Part shown: piece after piece, positions 1 to 13,680 of the stretch
How the letters are laid out: each line of letters starts with the position of its first letter
Numbering within the stretch: position 1 is the stretch's first letter
NCBI GenBank assembly: GCA_028554755.1
Contig: JAPTOF010000010.1
Span: 9,522,001-9,586,000 of the forward strand
DNA: 64,000 nt
Origin: Cordia subcordata
Taxonomy: Eukaryota > Streptophyta > Magnoliopsida > Boraginales > Cordiaceae
Direction of reading: 5' to 3'
Program-made: the position numbers and the translations under genes
The notes under the pieces: model-generated
Told to the model about the DNA's origin: nothing
The model's input: only the letters and a program-made list of their open reading frames with translations
Database searches by the model: none

Positions 1-1410
1 AATATTTATCATAACATATATATATATATATATATATATATTCATGTGAGTAAATGAATTAATTTTTTAGGTCGAAGAAGTTATGCATTTGAGGTATATT
101 TCTCAGAATTTAAGATTTATGAGATTTAAAATAAAAAGGATAAAAGTAATGAATATTAATTTATTTTCAAATCAGCAATTTGTCATTGATAAAAAATTAA
201 TATTAATTGTTAGAAAGTAAATATAATACTAAAACATTGAAGAAAAATCATGGGGCACGATAACTAATAATCTAAAGGCCAAATTGAACAAGTTTTTATT
301 AATTTGTCATGGGTTAAAAATTTTCGTTAACTATTAAAAGAATATAAAGTATTAAAAAGGCAATCATGAATTGCTGCATGATGTCCAAGTATTAACAAAC
401 ACTCGTTTAGCAGTAAGAGAAAAAGAAATTACTATTTAAATTTCAAAAAAAAAAAAAATAGAGATTCACCTCACTCAACTATTGTATTAGATGGTATAGA
501 TTTGTCAGGGTTGTGCATGCTCATGAACACTCGTCCTTAGTGGAAGTGATACTTTGGTTGGTCAGCGGCAGAGTCAAGATTCGGATGGTCAATGGGGACA
601 CATCTACACATCTATATTATAATAATAATAATATCTTCTTACCCACAAAAAATATGAATAAATAACTATAGTCTTTTTAAATAGAACTAGATTCAATAAT
701 TATTCTCGAAATACATTCATATTTTAAGATCGATGAATACTCAACTTACTACCAACGTTGTTAAATATATCTATTTATATAAGAGATCGACAAATTATTT
801 ACTCCACTATTTTGTTTTATCTTTTTTTTCCTTCCTATCTTTTTTACCCTCTCTAATTTTTGCTTACCTCTAACTCATTTGCTTTTAGCGATAGAACATA
901 CTACAAACTTATATCTTTCTTTATCACTTATTACTATTACGAGGGGGTATGCCTTCATCAAGAGCGAGTGCACCTTCATTAATCATTACAATTCGTCTTT
1001 AATTACAAAAAAATAAAAATAAAACTACCAGTAATTTTTTGGGGAAAAAACTAAGGGTGCCCCATCGCTTATATGTGCCTCCGCCTATATCGTTGGTCCA
1101 AGCCATCAAATTATCCTATTTAAATGTACCATTTTAAATCCTCCTTGAATTTCTACTTCTATCAGCACAAGTTCAAATGTTATGAACGTGTTAAACTTGG
1201 TTTAATGTATTAAAGTTAGTAATTGGACTCGAGTAATATTAGTACAAGTAATTAAAGTTTGCCTTTCCATTTCCCTCTACTCTGAAATTAATTTGACATA
1301 CTAACAATATCTCCATTGTTTCTTGCCAGAATGAAAACAAAGTATGGATTTCATCAAGCAGCCATATCACTATATAAGAACTAATCATACACTCGAAATA
1401 TAAGAGGTGG
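1..1410. other. AT-rich intergenic DNA, no gene seen
   Basis: I see no coding exon here. The stretch opens with a (TA)n run at about 21-41 and is otherwise AT-rich with short homopolymers. It lies downstream of the bHLH gene, which is transcribed toward it. Confidence 0.5.
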
Positions 1411-1553
1411 ACTTGAATGTTATCAGTTCCGGTATGTAAAACAAATAATACAATACAAGCAAAAGTTCCTAGATTCATCGAGACATAAAACAACATGTAA
1501 GTTATCATGATCACATATCCTTCATTTGAGTCTTGAACAATTATTCCAATAGA
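1411..1553 (-). pseudogene. ndhB: Nuclear plastid DNA fragment of ndhB (NUPT)
   Basis: The minus strand encodes a run that matches the plastid NAD(P)H dehydrogenase subunit 2 (ndhB) from the segment before [20 protein letters not shown] through the TGTDNI motif. The match covers about 45 codons and then stops abruptly on both sides, so this is a short piece of plastid DNA in the nucleus, not a working gene. Several codons differ from the plastid protein (for example V for I in LFYVS and H for R before TGTDN), which points to an old insertion. The surrounding reading frame stays open by chance to about 1239. The comparison is from memory of the ndhB protein; an alignment would give the exact ends. 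Confidence 0.8.
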
Positions 1554-2064
1554 ATTGAGCATTTACAGTCCTACAACAAGAAAACCAGCAGAAAAATGCA
1601 TGGTGTATTTGATACATGAGTTTTTTCTCCTTGTCTGCATACTGTTTCCATCGAGAACATCTTTCTTTCTCCAAGCTTTTAGCTCGGGTAGCTGATCGAA
1701 GGATCTGTCACACCATAAGTTGATTTCCATCTTGATCATCAATTTGGAAGGAGGAATTGATGAAACAAAATTGAGAACAAAAGAGCCTAGCATTTTAGTA
1801 CCGGAGATCAGAAGATTCCAAATAATTTACATAATCCCTTGAACAAAATAATAGTAAGAGAAGCAGATCTGGAAGCAAAAAGACATTTGAACTCATGAAA
1901 CGTTGCTTGATCTAAATGTACAATTCAGGAAGTTTCCCCTAGTTCACTTCGTGTCCAGTGGGGCGATCTGCTGCACTCGTCAAAACTGGGGGGTGAATTC
2001 TCCAGTTCTTGATCAAATTATGATCCCAGTGCTGGTTCAATTCTTCCCTCTCGGTCCACCAATA

Positions 2065-5000
2065 CTACGTGCTTTTCTTGCAGCCACAATTGCAGTTCTC
2101 AAGTTCCTTGTTGAGATTCTGAAATTGAAAAATACAAAGATACATATTCGGCAAAGATAAGACTGAGATGAACTCCATACAATCTGAAAAGTTTAATTTG
2201 CATCTGATGTTAAAATTTTAACTTCATCTCATTCACAATCAGGCATTTAACTAGTCTTTAATTTCTTCTGTTCATTCTTAGTGATATGCTTGTTCCTGGC
2301 AAAAACTTGCTGCAAGAAAAGAAAGGAATCAGTATTCACATTTTAGCTTGCAAATATAGGACCACATCTTACTTGATGCAGAGATATATTCCAACTCTCT
2401 ACCACTAAGTCAGTTGTTTGGTTTTTAAATAAGAAATGGATATCTCCAGATACAAGCAGGTTAGATTTACATGATGAGAAAAAATATATACAAGTGAAAA
2501 TGGTTAGATGTTGCCTGCAAATTTTAGTTGCAAGGGCATGGGCTCTTAGTCAGAACTTTAGATGGATTTCGTTTCTTAGTTTATAAAAAATGGATAAAAT
2601 CAATGCATCATTGAGAATTAGAAATGAACAGAAAACTGAAAATTTATTCCTGCTGATCAATCTTGTAGATATCGGATACATGGATAGATTTTGCACGAAC
2701 ATGCATAGGTACAAATATATCCTCTCTGTATGTGTATGCTGATTTTGCTTTCTCCTTTTCCAATAAACTAGCTGAACTAGTGTAGCATCTTACAAAATTG
2801 CCATGCGCATGTTGATGTATTCACATACCTGAATTTGACCTTGAAGGGATTTGATATGTTGCACCGCCAAATCCAGCATGTCAGCATAGCTCGTTTGCTG
2901 CAAGAAAATTACTTTATTAAAGGACAGTGCTCCTTTTCAGTGTGATACATCTGCAACAACCACATTTTACATGAAGACAGATATTTTTAATGCTTAAATG
3001 CAGCCAACTTCCGTTAGCAACAACATGAAACAGACTACATGAAGCACATCCAGGAAAATCCCAACATAACTCCCTATGCTCTTTTTCTTCAATTGGAAAA
3101 TCAATTTTGACATTGTCCATTCTTTTCCTTTTAGTTATGGATATTGTCTGGCATGAGATTTTACATTTGGGAACCCTTTCTCCTAGATCCTGAAGATCCA
3201 CTCATATATAATAATTACACAATTGAAAACTTAATACAGTTTGCCTTATTCAAGATTTTACTTGATATATAACAATCATGCAATTTGAAAACTAATACAT
3301 TTAATTACCTTATGCGAAAACATGTCTTAGATGCTCTCATGGGAAAGCTAATATTTGTGCGGTATCTATTGTAGATACCATTATAACACAGTAAATTGTG
3401 ATCCCAATGTTTTAACACTCAAGTACTGACTATCACGAGTCATTGAGCCAAAATAACATTGGATTGTGTTGCGCTTGGTGTGCAAGTCAACCTTTCCACC
3501 GAAGATACAAGTATGTTCAAATTCGACCTACATTTGGTATTTGTAAGATCTGCTTTTGGAAGTCAATGAAAAGTAAAAGCGTCCTGGATTCGAACGTTCC
3601 TCATCTACACTCGAAACTTAATTGCCTACCAAAAACATAGGATCAGAAATATCTTACTCCAGATTAATGACACCCAAAAATTATAGCTAACAATGTAAAT
3701 CTGTACTGGAGTTTCATGATGCAACTTTCCTTCCTAATTATTGCTTAAAGGTGGTCTATACATCTTCGCAGCCAAATACAGTTAGTTTAAGAAAAATATG
3801 CCACCTGAGCATCGTCATGTCTATTCATTTTGGGCTTCAAAAGCAGAGAAAGGATTACCTGAGATTATTTTAGTAAAAATCATATCCTTATGAATTCAAA
3901 TTCTTATAATTTAAGGGTTCGAATTCTGAAAATATAACCTTTATGGAATTTGACAATGGGAATTTATAACAGAAGTATATGACTCTAGTGGTGAGTTATT
4001 GCTAAAACCTGATACATGGTCAGAACTTGAAATTCTGGTATCTGCATCCGCATATTTACACAAAGTTAAAAAAAGAAAGAAAGAAAGGGAAAAAAAAAAA
4101 AGAAAAAACCAAGACTTTCCTCACTTTGGGAGATCCTGTAAATACGAATAAAGTTTACATAAGCACGGATCAACGTGAAAGCTATATATATTAGGTGCTC
4201 AAGGTAGGAAAAAGGGTAGTATTATTTTTCTTCCCTTGTTAAGGAGCAAAATTGCCTTTTTTTCTCTTTTCACATGCTTTGTATTTATTTGTTGACTACT
4301 TCTCTGCCTTTCTATATCCTCATATTTAACCACCCCTAGATTTTCAGTGGATTAAATGTTTGAGAGATGATCTTATTGCAAACCTGGATTCTTGAAAATT
4401 GAAAGTAGTTTCTGGACATGACAGCCTTAAACATTCTATAGTTTCACTGTTAGATTTAATCAACAATGACATACTCATACTCTCATATGCATGACACATA
4501 TGGAAGAGCATAGAAGTACGAACATATTTTTCTTTACATCCACTTGTAAAAATGTAATACAGGGTGCTAGTTGTTTGTCTAAAGGCCATCTTTGGTAATG
4601 AGTTAAACACAAAGTTCTAAACTACCACCAGTGGACTATTTCCCACTTGGATACGGATAAGATCTACTTGAAACGTAATGCAACCTTTAATATGACCCCA
4701 AGAACACTGTTGCAAATGTTTCGCAGCTCATATCAACTAGACAATTAATGGTCCTTGAAAATAAGGTGAGTGTGATTTTACCTTGTCCATGTTAGGAACG
4801 AGGTCTTGTAACTTTTTCAGTTTCCCGCTTATTCTAGTTCTCCTCTCCTGCAGGAAATAGATAAGAACTTATTCAGGTTCAGCATTATGTTTTCAGGTTC
4901 AGGAAATAAAGAAAATGCAGGTGAGTGAACATCTTTCTATCTGTTAAGAATATGATTAACCAAGTATTTACAGTTTTATGGACTTTTATCACATTATAAA

Positions 5001-8000
5001 ATTAGAGGTTACATTTTCTAATGGAGTTCATTGCAGTACCAAAGTTTTTCATAGGCCTGAACTCATGGGCATGACAATAAGTTAGAAATGCTACATAATA
5101 TAATAAAGAAAACTGATAAAATTTGACTTGACACCAGTTCAGAAAAATATAGCATCTCCATCAGTAATCTATGCTTTTTGTAATTTGTCTCATCCAGAAA
5201 AGAGAGTCAGATGCACAACCCTTCCAAGAGAATCCAAGATTTATGGTTAACTTGACTTCTTCAATTTGGAATCTATTAGAGCTCAACCAAGAAAAAGAAG
5301 AAAAGTAGCACTTGCAGATGGTAGTTGTTGCGAACGAGCCATTTAAAATATTTCAGTAAATATCATGGTTTGGACAGTGCATAGCATAATCTTGTACAGT
5401 GGACAATTTATAGTGCAAAAGCACTGACTGAATAATTGGCAGAGATGTCTAGCATATGCTAATATAGCAAGTCAGGAAGGTATTAATGGCAAAGGTGCTC
5501 CATGGAAAGGAAGGATGATGACTGGAAAGTGATGCTCAAATAAAATCTGCTGCATGCTGTAAACTTGGAAGCAATAATGATTTGATTATCCACGTATGTC
5601 CTTAAAAGGTGCTGAAATCTATAAAAGTTTTACGGTTCTTTTCTGGTGAAAATTGATTCTCTTTTCCAAGAAAAAATAAGTGAACACTTGCATCTCCTTT
5701 AATTTAGAAACATGGAGGAGACAAGTCCTCGGGGAAAGGAAGATAGGGTGCAGATGTGATGTGCGCTATGGAGGGTTGGCAGAAAGCAGCTTGAATCATG
5801 GAAATGGGCAACATAGGAATTTGAAAGGGCTAACAGGAAAACATGTAAGTCAAGATATGAATGAAGGATTCTGCTAGCACATAGACATGCAATTCTGTTT
5901 CATTTTTATCCATGTGATAAGAGTGTATTATTATTATGGAAGAGTGTATTATTAGCATGTCAGGTTCCTTACAACCAAGGCCATTTACAGATACCTCGAG
6001 GCCGACTTAGAATAGTACAAGAGTGTAGTAAGTAAATTGTACTCTTTATTGTAGTGCTAATACTTTTAGATGAATGCCTACCACTATTACGATGAGTGCT
6101 ACTAAAATTTACTTCATTTGTTATACACCAACATCAGGCCTCCTACGTAAAGATGCATTTTTGTGAAACCTAATGGCTTGAGTCGTTTCTATATATACAG
6201 AAGCCAACATATGCTGATAACCACGGTCTAGAGCTTACCCTTTCTGCAATGCTGCGGGGATGGGTAGCACAACCACGCTTTGCACGGATTTTGCATGGAA
6301 CAGAGTCTTGAGGGATATGTAGATAATTCTCCATTGTGGCCATCTCCAGTGTTGTCTGTGGCATGCCAAACTGGAACTGAAAAAGTGAACAATTTAGCAA
6401 TGAGCGAGTACAATTATCAAACAAGAAAGGGGATTCCATAATGACCGTGTGCAAGGTACTATTAGTTCTTCATATATTCTCCCATTACAGAAGCAACGTC
6501 TCATAGTTTTGAGCAAGATAGATTATGATGGTAGAGAATCTGTGTTGACAGAAGAAGTTTGAAGAAAACAAATAAAGGAAAGTGTAGTTCTTATTCAGAT
6601 GTCTTTATTTTTGTTCCTTTTCTCACTTTTTTCTTTTCCTGTTGGGTTAGGTTTAAGATATAGAACTATCAATCTTTTGACGGGCATTATAGACAGTGGT
6701 TATGACAATTAGATGGTAAAAGAAACAACTAGAAGTGCACGACAAGTGATGCTCATGCACCTGGGATTAGATGTAGAGTTACATTAGCTCAAGCAACATT
6801 TTCTGCTGATATTAAGTTGCACATTTTAATTTGTAGTACCTGGGATTCCATTCCACTGAGCCCATTCATGATGTCACTACTAATCTTACTTCGCTTGTTC
6901 GATCCCATGGAAAACATGATACCATTACTGTCATCCCAGGATCCCATTCCAAAACTTGCAGTAGTAAAAGAATTAGTAGTTTTTCTTTGGCTGTTATCTG
7001 TATTGATCCCATCAACCACATTCTCACTTTCCTCAGCAATCTGAGAAAGCGCTTCTTGCCGTGTGAAGCTCAATTGAGAGTTCAACCTTGATAGATCACC
7101 CCTACTATCAGAAACCCCTTTAGAAGTATAGCTTCCTATTCCTCTTGTGACTGAAAAACCTGTTTTATGCCAACGCCAGTATGTATTAAAAGTCAAGTAG
7201 TAGCAGTTGTAGCAGTAGCATCAACATAAGATGTACTACAGTCCTTATCTTTCACATATTTAAGCAAAAGATATATAAAGGACCTTTTTATGTGTACGCT
7301 ACTTGTGCTAGTTTGTCTTGGATAAAGACCAAGGAAACAATACCCATGGTCTACAGGTGTACTGGAGCCAGAATTTAACAACACACATAATTCATGGTAG
7401 CTTGGCAGTCTCGATTGCCAAAAGGAAAAGGACACACATTATTCTCTCACTATTGACCAAATGACTCCTTCCGGAAGTTCTAAGCATGATCTGGTTTTAC
7501 AAAAACCATGGTATACTTCATTCCATTAAAGACATTGAGATCTCTAACATAGAGGCTGTATTTTACTTAAGACTTGTAGCAGAAACTCCTTATTTGACTG
7601 ACATTTATTTTCGAACTAGTATCAGATGTGAAAACTAACATATGGAAATTAAAAGCCATGTTTTCAGGCTAAAAGCAGTATTCACCAAACATGACTTTTG
7701 ACAATCGCCGGGTTGGAAATAAATAAACTCAATTTATATTCTTCATTTGAAATTTTAGTCACAGATCAAAAACTATTCCAGCATCAAAAGAATTGTTCAG
7801 AAGCAAAGATCAAGGGAATTGTTTCACAAATATCAACAATTAAAGGGAGGTTTACAAATACTACTTATCAATTATAAGATAATGTCTTAATGCAGGAACA
7901 TTAGATCATCATTTGTCTTAAATGAGGATATATAACTACATAACAACAAAATGAAAAGACTACTTAACACGGGAAGTATATCCTTTCTATCATTTATCCA

Positions 8001-11000
8001 TATATCATGTCAAACACTTGCTTGTGTCAAGGGTTTCAATCCCAGAATTATTAGGCTTAAGACCAATTAAAGATGGAAGTGATGTTAGATAGTCGTTGGA
8101 TTCTTCTTCACATAGTTCAGAGACATTGTATATTACAGTAGATACGAATAGGGTCATCCAATTCTAGACAGCCAATTTCACCTAGTTAGATTAGACTCGT
8201 CCAACTTAATTTATCCGCATGTTGTTGTTTCACCTACACAAAAAGCTATTACTGCAATTAGTGAGGATCTCCTTGTAACGTTACGAGCCAATCAACTAAT
8301 GAATAGGTCACAGCTATTGGATTACACTTATAACATTATAATATTATCAAGTCCAAGAAAGAGGATATGGAGCAGGTGGAGGGGGTCACGGGGGGGTGGG
8401 GGCAAGATGGGTGAATGGTTGATTTGAGTGTTGGAAGGGAACCAATAAAGCCAGAGGCACGTGACGTCCACCCAATAAGAATTTAAGAAATGTTTGGTCC
8501 ATTAGTGATTGGTGAATGCATCCACCTAATATTGGAAAGTGATTCTCAGAATCTAGTCACTTCAAGCAACTGTATGTTTTTTGTAATTATGCATGCATTA
8601 AAATAATGAGAACACCACAATATTTTTTTTTAAGGGATCTTGTTTGAAATTTTTTTATTATCAACTTGCTTCCATTGATTGAACCCCGAGGCAAGTGGAT
8701 GCACCTCACCAATGTGGAATTTTTTGTTTTGCTGAGTTAAGCTACCAATTAAAATATTGACAAAAATTTAAAGAAAAAAAAAAAAAAAGAAAAATACCCA
8801 CTAGAGTAGAATCTTTTATCTCAAAAGTTTTCGTATGGAATATTTCGTGAAAAATTGATTTTTCATATTTATTGTGAGGAGTGGTTTATAAGGTAAAAAT
8901 TGTAGTACCCTGTTATATTTTAAGATATGTTGCTACGTAAACATTGTGAAATATCACCATAACAATCCTATACAAATAACTTAAATACTAGTGAAATATA
9001 TGCTTTGATATTTTTGACTAAAAATGCATTTAAGTCCCACAAGACCACTAGTTTAATGGATAAAAACAAGCGAAGCTCTATTACTAAAATATATTAAATC
9101 TGCCAGTGATGACACCTATGAAATTTCAAAGATTATGAAAAAGATTTTAGTTATGACAAAAATGAGAAATAAAAACAGTACAATAAAGGAAAAGTCTCAT
9201 GGTCGATATCCAATTATTCGATCCACTAATACAAAAGTGAGCCCTACATATATATATAAGACCCATTTATGTGTAACGGGTTTGGATTTCGACCAGGGAA
9301 AATTTCCTTACAACAATTTAGAAATTCTGAATTCTAGATTTTCTATCATGAAAAATAAGAATAGGTCATCTTTGAGAAACTATACAATCATCTATCCTTG
9401 AAAAGTGATGAAATTTAAATATCGAGCCTTATAATATCAACCATTTGGATTATCTCCTAATCTCGTTACAAAATTATATCCTTGACACAATAAATTTAAG
9501 ACTCGTTTAAATTAACTTCTTTATAAAAAATAACATCTCTTTTTTGATAAACATTCATATTGATTTTTCAAAAAGAATTTAGATGGAACATATTTCAGAA
9601 ATTAAAATCTCAAATTTCTGAAATTAAAAAAAAAAACATATTTGTTTTAAAAAATTACACAAAAAGTTAAATTTTTATAAACTAATTCAAGGGGGCCCCT
9701 AGAAAACACCAGCCACCAAATCAGACCCCTTCAAGGAGAAGTGTAAACTACTCCTTTATAGTGGTGGCTGTTATGTCAATTTAAATGCCCCAATTTGCCT
9801 ACAAAAGGTAACATGTTGTACATCCAAATTCAAGTCAATGCCTATATAAAAAAAAAAAAAAAGAACATTTTTTGTACTTAATTAATTAATTAGAGAAGAA
9901 GATTTTTTTGTACCTTTTTTTTCTTTTCTTAAAGTAATGGTGCAAAGCATCAAGTCTACTTTATTTTTTAGTGGTTTTTCTCTACAAACCGCGGGCGCTA
10001 CAAGTTTTTCGTTAATATATATATATATATATACACACACATATCACCCAGAGTCCTAGAGTGAGGCACAGATGCCTAAGTGTTCGTTTAGGTTGATTTT
10101 TTTTAAAAAAATGTTGTATTTTATAATTTAAAAAAAGTATTTTTATAAAAAATAAAATTTTTTACTTTGGAGAAAAGTTTACATTAAACTCTTTTGTTTT
10201 TTTAAGTTTCAGTTTCTTTTCAGATCAAATTCAAATACCAATGGTAAAAAATGTGCTCCTTTTAAAGGGAAAAAAAAAACCATTTTTTCCTAAAAAAAAA
10301 GCCAATCTAAATAGGCCCTTCTTTGATTAGCAACATAAACTTTTAGGAAAAAAATAATTTAAAACAAGCATGAGTAATTGTAACTAATTTATATAATTGA
10401 GTCAAGTTAATAAGATAAGATAGAATTTTTTCCAGTCAAAAAAACTGTGAATACTTTTAGAGATATGACTGAATTTTCAGTTAATAAAACAGAAGATATA
10501 TTTTTTTAATGATCTAGGACGATTTTATAGCTTATTTAAAATAAACTTATCTTAACTCTAAAATTTTAAAACAAAATCTTATTTCATAAACATATGACAT
10601 AATAGAATTAATTTCGGAAGCTATAATGGGAAAGAAAATTTAATAAATATTTCATTAATTCTAATCTTTGTCCCAATAGGATATAGGTAATTAGATTCAT
10701 CTTATTTTTTATAAATATTAATAATAAAACTTATTTAAAATACTTACTATAATTGACCAACATAATACTTACTATAAGTTTAATGAACCCTAAGAATTAT
10801 TGAAAATACATTTTCTAAGTTTATCACACCTATAATCTGGATTAAGGTAATGGCTTCAAGTATAGTCAGCTCCCATAATATAACACGTAACTTATTATAT
10901 ATGAGATTATAAATAGAATAAATATCTTATTTTAAACCCATCCCAAACATAGTATTTGTCAGCAAAAATTATCCAAAATAAAACACAACCTAAATGGTCA

Positions 11001-12655
11001 GATAATGATTCTAATTTTGTATACTGCCAGAAAAAGAAAAAAGACAAAGATAGGAGATATGTTATGCCTATATAAAATACTAAAGCTCAAAAACTGAAAC
11101 GGAGGGGAAAAACGACTTAGAAATACTAAAATGGGGTCATCCTACATGGCCTTACTAAGGCTCTTTGGGTTTGACTTTTTTAAAAATATTTTTCTATAAG
11201 TTTTTTTTTAAGAAAAAGTATTTTGTTAGAAATTAAATTTGTAATTTTTAAGAAAAAAACTGAATTCGAGATTTTTTTTCCTAATTTTAATTGTTTTTAA
11301 GCCCAACCAAGTTACCGTGTAAAAGGAAAATACTTTTTATAAAAGGAAAAAAAAAAAGTACTTCTTCTTTGAAAAACAAAAAAATAATAATAAATAAATA
11401 AATAAATTCAAACCGACCCTTAATAAATAGTCAATAAGCAACCGTGCACTCATTGCCATTGGCTTCAAAGCCCCTAAAAGCCAACGACTTTTGCTGGGTA
11501 AAGCTAACTTTTTGACCTCATAAAAAATGCCAATTATTTCAATTTAAATAGGCTAAAAATGTTATTTACTAACACCATATCCTTTTTAGGAAAAGAAAAA
11601 AAGAAGTTTTTCATTTGAAAATTGCGATAACAAAACAAGGAAAAATAAAAACGCTTTTATTATTCTTTGTTTCGATTGGATAAAAGGGGGAAAAAATGAG
11701 TTGATGATGAGACAATTTTAATTGAGGAGTTGCTTAAATTAATTTCGTTTTCATTATGATGTGAAGAATATACTCAAAAGTATATAAAATCAATCCCTTA
11801 TCACTCATTTCAATTACAAAATTTTCCTCATTAATGTCTTATTCAAAACTAAATCCAAATAATAAAAAGAATTTTCTAATTCCTTCTTTTAGTTATATAA
11901 TGTCATTAAGTATTCAACAAGTGAACATCCAATTAAAAAAAAAAAAAAAGCAAAACCAAGTAATTAAATGTCACACTCAAAAACATAATAATGGTAATCC
12001 CCTCACTTGCAATCTAATCTCGAGTCCGAATCATCAACGAGGTAAGCAGAAAACCACTATAGATCCTTTAAAAAAAATGTCACACTCAAAAAGACATTGG
12101 AAAAACAAGAAACAATGGGGACAAACAAAACGTACCATCATCAGTAGAACCATGAACAAGTTGGCTGAGAAAACCAGCTGGCGAGCTACTATGGCGAACC
12201 AAAGATGAACTTGAAGCTGACCCAACACCACCAACGGTCATGTCTTTCAAAAGATACTGCAATCCACCACCACCACCACCACTTCTGCTACTAGAAGAAG
12301 AAGAATTGCCATTGATACTATCGTTATTCTGGTTAGTGTTGGAGGTCTTGCAGGTAGATTCTGCAGTAATCGACGATGTTTCAGACGAGAAGTATCGCGA
12401 CGGACCCACGTGGTGGTGGTGGCGGTGGTGGCGGTGGTGGTGGGGTTGGTGCTGGTGGCGGGATCCAATGGCGGCGGAGAAGTCATGGCGGCCGGAACCA
12501 ATGACCGAATCAACAGCAGTCGTCAGGAGTGACCCCGGAGCCGAACCGTAGCGGGTGAGGCCACTGGGGGTGATCGTGTTGGTGGTGGTGGTGCTGTTGC
12601 TGCTGCTTGGGCCTAATGAACCTTGAGATGATGATGAGCTTGAAGATGGATACAT
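2065..12655 (-). CDS. BHLH128: bHLH transcription factor, bHLH128 / FLOWERING-BHLH group
   Basis: DNA-binding transcription factor of the plant FBH subfamily (bHLH80/81/122/128/129/130); members bind E-boxes, and some activate CONSTANS or act in ABA and stress responses. Coding exons: 12655-12136, 7159-6840, 6376-6239, 4847-4782, 2897-2829, 2118-2065; all joins keep frame and give 388 aa. The N-terminus has a Ser-rich start, the subgroup motif LTRYGSAPGSLLTTAVDSVI (about 33-52), a His-rich tract (67-82) and SSPAGFLSQL. The middle has LNSQLSFTRQEALSQI. The bHLH runs from about 311 to 371: RAKRGCATHPRSIAER, then ERRTRISGKLKKLQDLVPN, then a second helix QTSYADMLDLAVQHIKSLQ. Glu325 and Arg329 (E9/R13) are present; position 5 is Arg, as is usual in this subfamily. 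The Cys-rich tail CNCGCKK fits bHLH128/129. Intron 1 is about 5 kb and carries MITEs. Confidence 0.93.
8455..8475. promoter_or_regulatory. G-box/ACGT composite in bHLH intron 1
   Basis: The sequence CACGTGACGTC joins a perfect G-box to a second ACGT core, in a G-rich patch (8370-8410) inside the long first intron of the bHLH gene. G-boxes are bound by bHLH and bZIP factors. A role as an intronic enhancer or second promoter is inference. Confidence 0.35.
10078..10320. mobile_element. MITE-like foldback element in bHLH intron 1
   Basis: The left end (AAGTGTTCGTTTAGGTTGAT) and the reverse complement of the right end (AAGGGCCTATTTAGATTGGC) match over about 20 bases, and the A/T-run interior can fold back. 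There is no coding content. A clear target duplication is not visible. It shares a general end pattern (C/G-GTTTRGATT followed by T-runs) with the elements at 24776, 46256 and 47628. Confidence 0.5.
11156..11422. mobile_element. MITE-like foldback element in bHLH intron 1
   Basis: The left end TAAGGCTCTTTGGGTTTGA pairs with the right end, whose reverse complement is TAAGGGTCGGTTTGA. The interior is A/T homopolymer-rich and non-coding. Same general class as the other TTAGG..GTTTGG-ended elements in this window. Confidence 0.5.
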
Positions 12656-12934
12656 TTCTGTTACGATTAAATTCTAAGAATTTCCTGTAATTGTGAATGA
12701 GATGCTGAAAATGTTGCTGGGTTGAGGGTCGGGGTGGGGTGGGGTTGTTGGCGAGGGGGGGGTGGAAGGGTTGGTGTTGTTGGTCTTCAAGAGGAAGGGG
12801 GAGAAAGGGGAGAAAGTGGAGAGGAGGAAAGAATAGTTATTTTAAGTGAAAAGTGGATGCACCTTGATGGGGAAAGTCTTAGGAGATGTGATTGGGTTAC
12901 CATTGGGTGCTTGAATGAAAGTTTAGGCCACATG

Positions 12935-12955
12935 CAAAAATATATATAGTAATTC
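12935..12955 (-). promoter_or_regulatory. Putative TATA box of the bHLH gene
   Basis: On the minus strand an ACTATATATATTTTT stretch lies about 285-300 bases before the start codon. Transcription would begin near 12910 and give a 5' leader of about 250 nt that is strongly C/T-rich on the transcribed strand. Position and motif only; no transcript evidence. Confidence 0.45.
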
Positions 12956-12959
12956 AGTA

Positions 12960-13680
12960 TTGTTGTCTTTTTCTTAAATTTTGAATTTCTTTTTCTGGGT
13001 TTTCTTAATTTGCTTCTTTTTTTTTTTTTTCCTGCTCCGGTTTTACAAGAAAGGAAACTCTGTGGATTGGATGGCTTTGGGGTCAACTCGGAAGACTTGA
13101 TCAAAAACAAAGTCAATGAACACAAGCAATGTACCACCGATTCGAGTAATTAAGGCGATCCTTCACGATTTATGACGGTCTATTGCTTACCGTGATGAAT
13201 TACGAAATACAATTAAACAATCATTGTCAAGTGTCAATAGTTTTTATTATAAATACGTGATATTTAAGAATAACACGTAACTTATAATTGTACCATTAAA
13301 CTTTTATTAGTTCTTGTCTAGTTATGTGTTACATTTAATTGCAGCTATTTTGCATTACTAGGATGGTCATGGCATGGCCCCCCCCCCAAAATTTCTAGAC
13401 CTTAATCTTTCCTAGGGGTTGTATGTCTTACATCTGATTAAATGCTAATAGCTAGTAAGGTAATTAAAGTCCTTGCAGGCAATGTTTGGAGATTAAAATG
13501 TCACAACTCACGAGTACTGAGGTCTGAGGCTAATGGCGTTTTCCCTTTTCCAATCAAGGAGGTTAAAGTTGTTGTAAAGACATGCTATACTTGTCAATTT
13601 CTATGATGCCCTTGGTCTTAAGTTAAAAATCATCGAAGTTTTAATGATTTGAATTTGTGAAACACAGAACACGTGTGATA
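12960..13680. other. Intergenic DNA, nothing recognised
   Basis: Upstream region of the bHLH gene. It holds a T-run (13018-13030), a C-run (13377-13387) and no supportable reading frame. Confidence 0.4.

Noticed and set aside
12240..12551. Plus-strand frame rich in Trp and Pro across the bHLH first exon
   Set aside because: It is the antisense shadow of the His-rich and Ser-rich coding exon; the composition follows from the GGTGGT repeat.
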